From Penium margaritaceum (Eukaryota > Streptophyta > Zygnematophyceae > Desmidiales > Peniaceae), in assembly GCA_023375785.1 (NCBI GenBank), contig SZWC01009579.1, positions 10,500 to 30,807 on the forward strand: DNA of 20,308 bases, written 5' to 3'. The position numbers were made by a program, and so were the translations under genes. Each line of letters starts with the position of its first letter. The first letter of the stretch is position 1. Below the pieces are notes generated by a model. That model had not been told where the DNA came from. It made no database searches and worked only from the letters and a program-made list of their open reading frames with translations. Below are positions 1-8,670 of the stretch, piece after piece.

Positions 1-21
1 GGGGGGGGGGGGGGGGGGGGG
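1..21. repeat. Poly-G tract at window edge
   Basis: A run of 21 G opens the window, followed by unique sequence. Similar G or C runs elsewhere abut N gaps, so this may also be a contig boundary or a hard-to-sequence homopolymer. Confidence 0.9.
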
Positions 22-127
22 CGGGACAACCAGTCCCAAGCCAATGAGGTGGTGATTTGTGGTTGCCAGTGAGTTCATTCCCTTCAATGTGCGTCCCATC
101 ATGTCTGCACTCTAACTTGAGCTGCAG

Positions 128-199
128 ACGACTGATTGAAAACGACCTGACGGGAAACATTCCACCATCCATTAGTGCTTTGGTGAATCTCCAACATCT
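128..199 (+). CDS. LRR exon 1 (one plant-type leucine-rich repeat, 72 nt)
   Basis: The exon lies between a CTGCAG acceptor (ends at 127) and a GTGAGT donor (200-205). It is exactly 72 nt and reads as one spare base, 23 codons and two spare bases, so both introns are phase 2. The translation contains NDLTGNIPPSISALVNL, which fits the plant extracellular LRR consensus NxLTGxIPxxIxxLxNLxxL. Known family fact: plant LRR receptor-like kinases often encode single LRRs in 72-nt phase-2 exons. Such repeats form the curved extracellular ligand-binding solenoid of receptor kinases or receptor-like proteins. No signal peptide, membrane segment or kinase exon lies in the window, so the protein class is inferred. 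Two more exons of the same size and phase follow on this strand. The exon has no stop or frameshift. Confidence 0.82.
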
Positions 200-656
200 G
201 TGAGTGACAGATGCAATGCAAACATCCCATCAAGTAGTAGGTACATGGTTGAATTAGTCATGGCAATTGTCAATTAAAGTTGTAAAGGGATGATGTGTTG
301 TTGGTATGGATTGAGCATTAACAACTTTTGCGAAATTGTATGTTTCACTCTCGTGCGAAGAGTTGACGTTTGAGTGTTGGTGAATGAAGTCAACATTGAA
401 ATGATGCAAGTCAGCATGGATACATGCTATTAGCTGAGGGATGAGTGGAGAGACATATGACAACAGAAACAAGGATCTCCATGAATATGTACTGCACATC
501 CCACGTGCCACTGGTTATGCACAGCTAGTGCTTCCCGTGGGCTGAAAGTGGTAGTGGTGCGTGTTCTGTTCACATGTCAGCTTTACTGCACCAGGTTTGA
601 CTGATGTTTCTCTGTTTAATGCATAGGAAAGAGATACATATATTTATCTGGCTTGG
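200..656 (+). other. Intron sequence after LRR exon 1
   Basis: No gene is seen here. The first about 50 bases (GTGAGTGACAGATG, then ATGCAAACAT) match the start of the intron after exon 3 (13345 onward). The stretch from about 355 to 600 matches 18082-18302 and 19082-19302, including shared words such as AAATGATGCAA, AAACAAGGATCTCCATGA and TGCACAGCTAGTGC. The introns are therefore paralogous, which means exon and intron were duplicated together. Confidence 0.7.
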
Positions 657-659
657 GTG

Positions 660-872
660 AGGGGTTTCAGGAGCAGTAGCAGCCAAGGCTACACCTGCAA
701 CAGTGGCGACAGCAGCTGCAGCAGGAGGGGAACCAGCGGCAGCAGCTACTCCAGCAGGTGTTGGAGAACCGGCGGAGGCGTAGAAGGGGGGGGGGGGGGN
801 ACTGAAGCTGCTGCTGTAGCTGCTTCTGCCTATGCTGTTACTGCTGCTGTTACTGCACCTTTCCCTGCAAGC
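660..872. repeat. CAG/CTG-rich low-complexity block around an N gap
   Basis: GCA/CAG-rich sequence left of the G-run and N (787-800) faces GCT/CTG-rich sequence right of it, giving a loose inverted arrangement. Both sides read as alanine-rich peptides on opposite strands, which is expected for GCN repeats and is not evidence of a gene. The join at N 800 is uncertain. Confidence 0.6.
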
Positions 873-1075
873 TTGGTAGTGTGCGCTCCACTTGTGCATA
901 GGGTGGACTGGAAGATGGCGGAAACTAATCACACTGATGCTGTAGAAAAACACTCTTTGGCACAGGGCTGAGGAATCTACTTTGACACCAATACCGAGCC
1001 AAAGTCATTGCATTCTCCTGCCCCCCTTACCCCCTCCACCCCACCGCCCTCTTTCCCTCTCTGTCCCTCTCTCTC

Positions 1076-1077
<2 letters not shown>

Positions 1078-1136
<59 letters not shown>
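1078..1136. repeat. (GT)n microsatellite
   Basis: A GT dinucleotide run of about 58 bases with one TTT interruption. On the minus strand it directly follows the A-rich tail of the LHCB pseudogene, a common place for microsatellites to arise from retroposed tails. Confidence 0.95.
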
Positions 1137-1202
1137 CTTTCTTTTTTTCTGTGGGAGGAAGTGGTAAGTCGTATAAATCTAGCAATCTACACAACACAGA
1201 AC

Positions 1203-1926
1203 CTAAGCACCAAGGAGAAAATGGGTGCCCCGGGCGTTGTTGGCAGTGGGGTCTGCCAAGTGGCCCGACAGGTTCTTCAGGGGGCCCTTACGAATGAAAA
1301 TGGCCTGAAAGAAGACGCCAAACATGGAGAAGATGACAAGGCAGCCAATCCTAATCTCCTCATTCTTCAGCTCAAGTGCAGTGTCGGGGTATTCAGCAAG
1401 CAAGAGGGGGTCTAAGGCACAGCTGGGGTACAGGGGATAGCCCTCAGTGGCGCCCATGAGGACGACCTGGCAAGCCCAGAAGGCCAGGATGGATTGGGCG
1501 TGAATCAGGCTGGGGTCCCCAAGGTAGTCAAGGCCACCCTTGGAGAAGATCTGAGTGCCTGCATTCAACCACACAGCCTTGCTAAACTCCACGCCGTTCT
1601 TGGCGAGCAGCTCCAGGAAGATGCCCCGAGGGCACCAAGTGTGATCCAGCGGGCGTGGATCACCCCCAGCTCCCTGTTCTTGGTGAACGTCTTGGGGTTA
1701 GAGGACAGAAGAGCGGTGTCCCAACCATAGCCACCGGAAAACTCACGGGTCAGGTAGGAGGGAGTCCCGCCAGACAAGGGCCCAGGAACTTGGGGCGGTC
1801 AGGACCTAAGAAGGGGCTATCTACCATGACCTTGGGCTTCCTCATCATCATGTGTGCTATAGCATTGCGGAACTGAGCGGCAAGAGCCACGGTCCGGCTA
1901 TAGAACAAGGTGATAAGAGCAGCCAT
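1203..1926 (-). pseudogene. LHCB: Processed pseudogene of a light-harvesting chlorophyll a/b-binding protein
   Basis: A working LHCB is a three-helix thylakoid antenna protein that binds chlorophyll a/b in photosystem II light harvesting. This copy keeps the family order from an ATG at 1926: a transit-peptide-like start, [36 protein letters not shown] (helix B), [32 protein letters not shown] (interrupted by no intron), then [14 protein letters not shown] (helix A) and DPTANNA near the end. Frame changes occur near 1775 (one T lost in the GPLSG stretch) and near 1637 (one base lost after LGALG). Helix A has Ile and Cys where the family has the chlorophyll-ligand Asn and the ion-pair Arg; the EGYR Arg of helix C is Pro. 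The last residues are scrambled. About 240 codons are uninterrupted by introns, and an A-rich tail (about 1137-1152) follows on the minus strand, which indicates retroposition. No promoter is evident. Confidence 0.9.
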
Positions 1927-2039
1927 GAGTGGTTGCTGAAGTGTTGAACAAGAAGAAACGTGTGGTGGGAAGCTTGAGTCGTAAAACATATGGGTATGTA
2001 AGAAACATAACGCACATTTGGATGCAAACATAGTCATAC

Positions 2040-3148
2040 ATGTACAATTACCGTGGTGTCTTTTATGTTCGCCTATTTTCTAAAATCGAATTAAGTGACA
2101 GTTATATTTGCCTAAAATTTCTGGCCCAGTAACTTCTACCCTGCTTCGTCCATGGGCATTTTTGTTAATTATGTGTTAGATAATGGTAATGTTTGTTCAC
2201 CTCCATGGTCTGTCCCCTCAAGTTCGAATGTCAAAACGTGAACTTCGGAATGTTGGAGGGACGTCGCGCCCCTACCACTCTTCGCACATCACGCGGCAGT
2301 CCTCCTGACGGCCAGGCGCCGCCAGGAGGACTGCGTGCGATCCTGGCGACAAGTTCCGCGCGTAGTCCCACAGGGGCTGAGCTGCCCCTTCACCTTATTT
2401 ACGTGGGCAAGTCTCCACGTTGCCATTCCGATGCAGCATGGCAGCGTGGACTCTCATTTGTTCTGGACTGCGTTATGTAAGCATTTGAGTAATTTTCTTA
2501 TTGCATTGTTGCGTAATAATTGTGTGTAGAGAAACCGGATTTTTGTAAATTTGAGAGTGATTCGTCCATGGGCAAGGAAATTTAATATGCGCCAGAGTGG
2601 ACGAAGGAAAATAGTTATTTTAGTCGAATGTAAGAGACACTATGGTACATGTATGTGTACACGTTAACGTACAAGTTTATTTTTATTTTTATTTTTAGTG
2701 GGGCTAAGAGATTACCAAGGACATACAAGATTACTGTGACAGAAAAGCTTAGGAGTGCGTTCACATGCCGGTGTGCGCATACGTCTGTGTGTATGCTTAT
2801 TTCCGTATTCATGTTGCTTTTCTGCCTTTTCTTACGTCGACATTTAAGTATGAAAATACATCTGCGTCTGCGTTTATGTTCATCTCTCTGTTTTTGCTCA
2901 CGTTAATGTCTCAGTTGACATGATTTCACATGCACGTTCTACAACATCACAAGCTCATAAGACCTGAGCATTGTAGACTCTTCCTGGGTCCTGCGGTAGC
3001 ATGTTCCAGCAATACCCCACAAAGCTATGGTCAGCCCTGAACCGAGGATACCCTCAGCCCTGTCTGTGAACAGCGTGGAGGGTTTGAGGGTCTGCGTTTT
3101 GAATTTTGCTAGTTTGATTCCTGAAACGTAGTTGAAACCAGGTTAACC
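2040..3148. other. Intron 1 sequence without a recognisable gene
   Basis: Mostly AT-rich sequence with a GC-richer island at about 2220-2470 that holds a perfect inverted repeat. The 14-bp word TTCGTCCATGGGCA occurs at 2145-2158 and again at 2561-2574, flanking the island. Short open frames here have no family resemblance and no consistent codon pattern. Confidence 0.6.
2296..2334. repeat. Perfect 12-bp inverted repeat (hairpin potential)
   Basis: GCAGTCCTCCTG (2296-2307) is the exact reverse complement of CAGGAGGACTGC (2323-2334), with a 15-nt GC-rich loop. It lies inside the GC-rich island between the two 14-bp direct repeats. Confidence 0.85.
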
Positions 3149-3295
3149 TTTTTTTTTTAAACAAGGATATTAATTTATAGGAATGGATAACATGCAAGCC
3201 GCCCCTGCACCGGCACATCTACGCGGTGTAAAAAGTGTCGCCGCCACCAACGGCATATGAACAGTGGGAGTGAGACAGAAATAGAAAAGAGTGAG

Positions 3296-3861
3296 CTAGG
3301 TACCGGCAAAGACCGGTTCAACCGAACACAATGCGGATAGCCCAAGGGCAAGAGGCAGCCCCACACCATGTAACAACGGAAGATCCTCTCCCTCCGGGCG
3401 ATCATCCGCCACCGCGCAACGCACGACACTGTAGAAGCGGATGGCCGCACACTGGCTGCGCACACCAGCGATGGAAACCCGTTGCGCCACAATAGCCACA
3501 GCGCGCTGGGCCCAGCGCTCGAACACCTCTGCAGAGCACCGTCGCGGCCCACGTGCCAGGCAGATCCTGGCGAGGCGGGCCAAGAAGGACCAAAAGTGGT
3601 CGCCCATGCCACCCAAGGTCTCCCATGCAAGAGGGCGCATGTGGCACCCAGGCCGTAACAATCTTTGGTTCGAAAGAGACACGACAGGCTCCCCTTGAAT
3701 GAGAAAGACATGCAATGGCATGTCGGTGATGGAAGGAAGAGTGGAAAGGAAGAAAAATGTGAGAGAAAAGGAGAATAAGGAGAGGGGCGGGAGGAGGAAG
3801 AGGAGGAGGAGGAGGAGGAGGAGGAGGAGAGCAGCGGAAGCAGCAGTGGCAGCAGAAGCAA

Positions 3862-3896
<35 letters not shown>

Positions 3897-4377
3897 NTGC
3901 CGTCGGGCGATACCGCTCCACCTTGCCCCTCTCTGCTGCCTCAACAGCCACGCCTGGCCCGGATGCTCTGTCCCCCTGGGGATCCACCGTAGTCACATCA
4001 AGAACCCAGGTCAAGCCTGACTCAGGGTCCGACAGCGTCAAGTCCGGACGTGGCTCACACCCCGTCCCATCTGCCTGGCAGGGCACGCCCCCGCTCTCAA
4101 CCGTAAATGAAAGCCGGTGCTCGCGGAAGATGTCGGCAAGCTCATCCCTGATCGCGTTGTGAACGCGCAGGATGGCCCCGTCAGTCCGCCGTCTCCTGGT
4201 CACAGCTCCTGGGTCCATACCATCAAGGCCTACCTGCTCCAGGTGGGGCAGGGGTAGGCCCAAGCACAGCTGGGCATGGAGACGAAAGTCTGCCGGGGCC
4301 AGGTACGTCCGATCCTGTCGGCCAGGTGGGGTCGCCTGCAACCAAAGGGCACTGCCCCTCGTCGCCGTCGCCCGGCA
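3296..4377 (-). pseudogene. Restriction-like endonuclease domain of copy A, split by a low-complexity insertion
   Basis: The domain nicks target DNA to prime reverse transcription in non-LTR elements of the restriction-like-endonuclease class. From the 5' side the reading shows SALWLQATPP, LHAQLCLGLPL, AILRVHNAIRDELADIF, then RPDLTLSDPESGLTWVLDVTTVD. The catalytic pattern is RPD (about 4050-4042), 14 residues, D, then E..K in VEAAERGK. After RYRPTA the frame runs into about 250 bp of CTG/CTC repeats plus an N (3650-3897) and resumes in another frame with HMRPLAWETLGG, then AVAIVAQRVSIAGVRSQCAAIR, ending at 3296. The PD...D residues are intact, but the insertion and frame change make the copy non-functional. 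It resembles copies D/E most in protein sequence and B/C in its 3' end. Confidence 0.82.
3650..3897. repeat. GAG and CAG repeat tract inside copy A, with N
   Basis: The plus strand shows a GGA/GAG-rich block (about 3780-3832) and a CAG run (about 3866-3896) ending at an N. Relative to copies B and D, nearly all of this is extra sequence between two conserved parts of the endonuclease domain. It may be an expanded repeat, an insertion, or a gap-edge artefact. Confidence 0.75.
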
Positions 4378-4765
4378 ACGCTGGTGGGCATGGCGCTCAC
4401 AGCCGCGCCGGTGGGCGCATGCCTCCGGGGTCCATCCTGTGGCGAGTGGTCCTAGGCTACCACCGTTTGATTGCGCACTTGGGCATTTGCCTGGGGGACC
4501 TAGCTGTGCCGAAGATGCCACATGCATGACTACTACCCGGGCAAAGGAGGTTTCTTGCCTACTTTGAGCAGCAGAATGACGTTCCCTTTGCAGCCACGGT
4601 TTCACGACAGCGTGCCAGAGGGGAGGTGGACCAACGGGAAAACAATCCATGAGAAGGTGAAGGGCTACATGATGCCAAACCATAAGGAAGCACGGAGGGA
4701 AAGAGAAGTGGAGGCAAAGAAGGCAGAGCAGGCAACGGTAACAGCAGAAACATCAGCCGTGAAAT

Positions 4766-5107
4766 TTGGCAGCAGAAAGGGCGACAGTAGCAGCACAGGC
4801 AGCCAACAGGGAGCCATTTGTGGGTGACAGAAACCAGCAACATTGGGCAGGGGCCATAGTAGAGTGGGTGCAGTCTGCCTGGGACCTTGGTCAGCTGATC
4901 CTCAACGAGACAAGCCAGTTCTATGGAAACATGAACGACTACAGCATTCATGACTCACTGGAACATTACGGGCTCACAGAACAGGATGCATTGCGTCAAC
5001 TGAGCGGGATTGCAGGTTACTACGCAGTCCCCCCNCGCCCCCCCCCCCCCCCCCCCCCCCCTGCCGTGCCTGCGGTGCGAGGAGGAAACCTACAAACATC
5101 AGGTTGA
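4766..5107 (+). other. Unidentified open stretch, possible gene fragment
   Basis: An open frame of about 113 codons has an ordinary, non-repetitive amino-acid mix between about 4810 and 5030 (for example HWAGAIVEWVQSAWDLGQL and YGLTEQDALRQLSG). It then enters an N (5035) and a C-run read as polyproline. A charged open frame at 4522-4827 lies just upstream in a different frame, so the two could be one frameshifted coding fragment. I recognise no family. It could be a captured gene piece, part of another transposon, or chance. Confidence that it was ever coding is low to moderate. Confidence 0.3.
5035..5060. repeat. N gap followed by poly-C tract
   Basis: A single N is embedded in a C-run of about 25 bases. 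It is the complement of the G-runs that flank the N positions at 800 and 6991. Confidence 0.9.
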
Positions 5108-5511
5108 GAGATTGGCCGATGAAGTGATAAACTGCTCCAAGAGCAGTGCCTCATCGTAGCCTGTGAATTCATCAGGTACGAGAGAAGAATTAATGTCTGA
5201 CATTTAGTTTTACAGGCCGTTGTAATTTCGTGTCTCTGGTGGTGTTGGAGAAAGCACTACATAGCTCTATATCCATCTGGCTAAAGGTAGACACCATAGA
5301 CAAAGGTGCCATGTGGGTGGTTGGTGGAAAGGTGGTGATTGATCAGAGTGAATTGTGGTAAAAAGCAGAGACTTGGGTGCATTATGTTGCGTTCAACGCT
5401 TGAAAATGAAGGAAGATGATTTTTTTTGGTGAAATTGTCATGTTTACCTTTGCAATTTCCAGGGCATAGGCTATCCATTGCTATTGAACCTCCTATTTTC
5501 ACTACAGATTG
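5108..5511. other. Intron 1 sequence, nothing recognised
   Basis: Unique-looking sequence of mixed composition between the unidentified open stretch and copy B. No coding signal, repeat or RNA motif stood out. Confidence 0.5.
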
Positions 5512-6220
5512 AAAAGATCAGTTGCCGAGGGGTTACGGCCGGATGTCCTTGTGTTCGACTCGGCCCAGGGCACGGCGTGGGTGGTGGACGTCACCACGGT
5601 GGACGCCCAGTTGGACAAGGTGAAGGAGGAGGGGCAGGCTCTTCCGGCGACGGAGGCTGCGGAGGAGAAGCATTACAGGGCCGCCCTTGCGCAGCTGCCG
5701 GGGTACCGGCTGCACACGGTGGCTTGGGAGACCTTCGGCGGCCTTGGCCCGGATTGTTGGCGCTTTATCCATCGCTTGGCGGCTTTGTGCCTCGAGAGGG
5801 GACGGGGAAGGCGCAGCGAGGCGGACCAGCCGGAGTGGTCGGCGCGGGCGGGCGGTGTCCTTGTTCGCGCAGTGGCTCTCCGTTGCTGGGATTCGGCAGC
5901 AGTGTCATGTGCTCCGCGACTTCGGCTTGTGGCGTGGCGGACTGGACCCGGTGCTGGGCAGTGTCACGCCTGTTGAGCTGCCGCGGCCGTGGCCCCTTGG
6001 CCCAGTTACGCTGTCTGACCTCTGCTACACAGTGCCATTGGATGGCGAGGAGAGTCTCCTCAGTCGTTAACGCTTGTTTCCTTGCTTTTCCTCTTCATCT
6101 TCTTGTGCCGTGGGTGACGGCCTTTGCATGCTTTCATACCCCGTTGATGTGCCGGTCAGGGGCGGCATTTGCATGTTCCTTCTCATTAACCAGGAATTTC
6201 CTTAAAAAAAAAAAAGATCA
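5512..6220 (+). mobile_element. Copy B: short 5'-truncated non-LTR retrotransposon insertion with target-site duplication
   Basis: The 9-bp word AAAAGATCA stands at 5512-5520 and again at 6212-6220. Between them lie about 691 bp that begin inside the endonuclease domain and end with the family 3' core, CTTCTCATTAA, and a poly(A) run (about 6203-6214). GATCA is the unambiguous part of the duplication, because the A's merge with the tail. This is the standard signature of target-primed reverse transcription with 5' truncation. Confidence 0.85.
5521..6070 (+). pseudogene. Endonuclease-domain pseudogene of copy B, one frameshift
   Basis: The reading starts at the catalytic core: LRPDVLVFDSAQGTAWVVDV with RPD, 14 residues and D all retained, then EAAEEKHYRAALAQLPGYR, TVAWETFGGLGPDCWRF, and after a frame change SLFAQWLSVAGIRQQC and LGPVTLSDLCYTVPLDGEES to a stop at 6070. 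Comparison with copy C shows that the frame change is a 4-bp gain in the GCGGGC stretch near 5845-5854. Apart from that the domain is open, so this is the best-preserved endonuclease core among the subfamily-II copies. It lacks the RT and could never act alone. Confidence 0.85.
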
Positions 6221-6454
6221 CCTGGTGTGTTTTTCTCACTATAAGTGGCCTTATCATTTCAGCAAACATGTCTCACATCTGGTTCTGGTTGTCAGGAGGA
6301 GAGTGATAACCTTCATTTAACAAAGTGGGCATGGCATCGTGTGTTCACTTCTTGTCTCAAATGAGCTGCAGCACTTTAGGCAGAACGACGTTACAAAGAC
6401 TCTCAGTTTTACTGTTTGCACTTTGCTGTGTCCGCACTCTCGCATGAGCTACAG
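6221..6454 (+). other. Intron 1 end, acceptor side
   Basis: Sequence leading to LRR exon 2, with a pyrimidine-rich stretch and CTACAG acceptor ending at 6454. No other feature is seen. Confidence 0.6.
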
Positions 6455-6526
6455 GAACTTGAGGTTAAACTCTCTGACGGGAAGCATTCCGTCAACCATT
6501 AGTGCTCTGGTGAATCTCACACTGCT
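6455..6526 (+). CDS. LRR exon 2 (72 nt)
   Basis: The exon is bounded by a CTACAG acceptor and a GTGAGT donor (6527-6532), is 72 nt long and has the same phase-2/phase-2 frame as exon 1. It reads NLRLNSLTGSIPSTISALVN, a plant LRR of the LTGxIP type. The SALVNL end is shared with exon 1, which points to origin by tandem exon duplication. Splicing exon 1 to exon 2 keeps the frame and gives two successive 24-residue repeats. No disabling change is present. The assignment to the same gene as exons 1 and 3 rests on shared strand, phase, size and flanking-intron similarity. Confidence 0.82.
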
Positions 6527-6641
6527 GTGAGTACTATGACCATGAGTGGAATGCAGAGACTTGAACCAACATCTGCATGCAGTGGAGCAACTGATACAAA
6601 CTGTGACAGAAACCTTCTATCTGAGAGGCGAGACGTCCCTC

Positions 6642-6883
6642 GGATGATTCTTAAAAAAAATTAAAACTTCAATCCTTTCATCATCATCAGATGGACAGGG
6701 GGGTCAGGAGTACAAGGGTGGGAGCACAGGTGCCGTCCCGAGCACCAGGGGCGGAAGAGTAGTAGCCGCCCACTACATGATGAATATTCCTTGTCAGCCA
6801 TGGGACTAAAACAAGGGATCTCCCTACCCAGAGGAATTGAAGTGTAGAGTTGTATCCACTACGCCAGCCAGTGGATGATTCTT
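6642..6883 (-). mobile_element. tRNA-derived SINE, 220 bp, with 11-bp target-site duplication
   Basis: GGATGATTCTT occurs at 6642-6652 and 6873-6883 and encloses 220 bp. On the minus strand the insert begins with a tRNA-like head. An A-box TGGCGTAGTGG lies at 6866-6856, and a B-box-like GTTTTAGTCC at 6812-6803, 43 nt away. It ends with AGGATTGAA and a T/A-rich tail. RNA polymerase III would be the expected transcriber of such an element, which depends on another element's RT. A related copy lies on the plus strand near 8255-8450. Confidence 0.8.
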
Positions 6884-6991
6884 TTTCACGTAAAGGACAA
6901 CATCGACCAGGGTCTGGTGTAGCCACTCTACATGTGTGTGGATCCACACAAGGCTCGTTGCGGCTGACAGAAGACAACGAAGTATGAAAAN

Positions 6992-7024
<33 letters not shown>

Positions 7025-8065
7025 GGCTCCCCTGGGGAGCAAAACAGCAGGTGTTAGACACTGGCAGAAGGTCCAGGAGCCGAGGGCTCTGCCTAAAGAA
7101 GATGGACAGGGCACTGCTGTTGGATGCCTCCCATTGATAGCCGTGTGCCAAGAGGGTAACATTACAAGCAGGTATTCCAGGTCGATCTGCAGCCGCTGTT
7201 GGCCTCTGTTCCCTCTCTAACCACATAGATTCCTGCTGCGGAGTAAGCCTCAAATAGGCATTGCCAGGGCTGGTAGCATACTATTGAGACTGTAGTAACA
7301 GTTGTTATGTACCTCTGAAAAATGATTTCTGGGGTTGTATGATACGGATGCTTTACAACAGGCATTGAAAAACGGCTGTTTCTGGTGTTTTTTGAGTGAG
7401 GAGGGTTGATGAAACCCAGGCTCTCCCCACCTGCCAAAAGCTGGGGGAAACAAATGAAGGGAGGGGACATGGACTGGTCATCTACGATCCCCTTTGTGAC
7501 TGGAAAGTGGATGTCACTGCCGGTCAACTTCCACTTCACGATGACAGTTTTCTAATGGCCAGATATGTCGATTCCCTCCCAGATTTGGCCGGCTAAGACA
7601 AGCCCCTATCACTACCGCTGCGGTTTTTCACCCGCAAGATGCCCTTTGACTGCACCAGGGGCAGTTCACCAGCAGGTAGGCATTGGCACAGCAGAGGCAC
7701 CACATCCGCACCGCAGGAGCACAGCTGAGTTGAAACAGGGGGATGTGCAAAAGAGGAACATACAAGAGAAGCACATAATGGGAGAGGGGCACAGCATATG
7801 TGCACAGTAGAGGCACATGAGCAGCAGAAGCAGGAGAATATCGGCATGCATAGCAAAAGATGCCCCCCAACCCCCCCCCCCCCACCCTCCCTCTGTTTTG
7901 CAGGTGGGATCTCAAATGTCTTCTAGTTCAACCCAGGACCGTATTATGTGAGCCGTACGATACCGGCCATTGAATACTACACTGTAGCTTATCAAGCTAG
8001 GTTGTTTATGGACAGCGGTAACATGCGTACCACGGTCCTACATTTTTTAATTTATTTCAATTTAA
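6884..8065. other. Intron 2 sequence with an N and a 32-base G run; no gene recognised
   Basis: An N at 6991 is followed by G at 6992-7023 and a C-run lies at about 7870-7883. Open frames across this region show no family motifs; the longest ones owe their length to the homopolymers. The rest looks like old, unclassified intron sequence. Confidence 0.5.
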
Positions 8066-8145
8066 ACTTGATTGATGAGAAGGAACATGCAAACGCCGCT
8101 CTTGACCGGCACAACATCGGGGTATGAAAGCGTGCAAACACCCTC
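8066..8145 (-). mobile_element. About 80-bp solo 3' end of the same retrotransposon family
   Basis: Read on the minus strand it gives GCTTTCATACCCCGATGTTG, then GTGCCGGTCAAGAGCGGC, TTTGCATGTTCCTTCTCATC and an A-rich end. This matches the last 70-80 bp of copies B and C in the same order. It is an extreme 5' truncation with no coding part. Confidence 0.75.
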
Positions 8146-8254
8146 TTTTTGTGGTACAGTGTACCAGTATGCTATCGGCACTAACCTCCCAAGGTAATGC
8201 CCCGGTAACACAGGAAGTACTACAGTCCTTTATTGAAGTACTCTCACAACTGGC

Positions 8255-8450
8255 GCAGTGATATCCACTGCTGGCGTGGTGGATATCATTGTAGACTTGA
8301 ATACCTCTGGAAGGAAGGGCTGAAGTTTGAATCCTTCGCCAACCAACCCGAATGACAGTTGTAATGGGCGGCTCAAGACTACCAGTCTATCTGCCAGTTG
8401 GTGCTCTGGGTGGCACCGGGAGACTGGCCTACCCTGTTCACAGGATTGAA
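8255..8450 (+). mobile_element. tRNA-derived SINE, second copy
   Basis: An A-box TGGCGTGGTGG (8272-8282) and a B-box GTTTGAATCC (8325-8334) are 42 nt apart. The head CTGGCGTGGTGGATA, the middle word GGGCGGCT and the 3' AGGATTGAA are shared with the minus-strand SINE at 6653-6872. The element ends in an A-rich tail (8451 onward). A second A-box-like word, TGGCGCAGTGA, lies just upstream. No clear target-site duplication was found, so the ends are approximate. Confidence 0.7.
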
Positions 8451-8477
8451 TGAGAAAAAAAAGCACAAAAAACACAC

Positions 8478-8562
8478 TCATCATCCTCCATCTCCTCCTC
8501 CTCCACCTCCCCCTCCTCCACCTCCCCCTCCTCCTCCCCCTCATCCGCCTCCTCCTCCTGCA
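8478..8562. repeat. CTCC/CCT polypyrimidine repeat
   Basis: A nearly pure run of CTC and CCT triplets follows the SINE's A-rich tail. It reads as polyproline/leucine or polyglutamate depending on the frame and is not taken as coding. Confidence 0.9.
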
Positions 8563-8670
8563 CCTCTGTAGTCAGCGTCAACCCTTCCCCCTCCGCCTTC
8601 TTCATCCCTTGTGCTATGTTGGTCTCCTCTACCACCACCTCCCTTGCCGCCGGCTCCACCTTCCTCATGG

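Larger units (their letters stand above)
3149..4377 (-). mobile_element. Copy A: 3' part of a non-LTR retrotransposon with its A tail
   Basis: On the minus strand this runs from the linker region of the polyprotein through the endonuclease domain, a stop at 3296, about 140 bp of 3' UTR and a run of ten A (plus-strand T, 3149-3158). The 3' UTR carries the family's terminal core GTGCCGG-loop-GGGGCGGC followed by TTGCATG. The 5' part, including all of the RT, is absent, as is usual for truncated non-LTR insertions. A target-site duplication was not found; the sequence next to the tail is AGGTTAACC. Confidence 0.8.

Noticed and set aside
982..1415. Open frames across 1078-1136 reading Cys-Val repeats
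   Set aside because: They exist only because (GT)n is open in several frames. No domain or start context supports a gene.
3690..3725. A second retroelement 3' end (TTGCATGTCTTTCTCATTCAA-like word on the minus strand) inside copy A
   Set aside because: The similarity is short, there is no GCCGG core and no A tail follows, so chance is likely.
3175..4683. A single 502-codon minus-strand protein
   Set aside because: Its middle is polyleucine/polyserine from CTG/CTC repeats across an N, and the true endonuclease continuation is in another frame.
4559..4951. Minus-strand 130-codon open frame
   Set aside because: Cys/Leu/Pro-rich composition with no motif; it overlaps the more complex plus-strand stretch and looks like its shadow.
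8255..8340. Functional tRNA gene
   Set aside because: The A and B boxes are present but no full cloverleaf is evident, and a related copy with a tail and target-site duplication shows that it is a SINE head.
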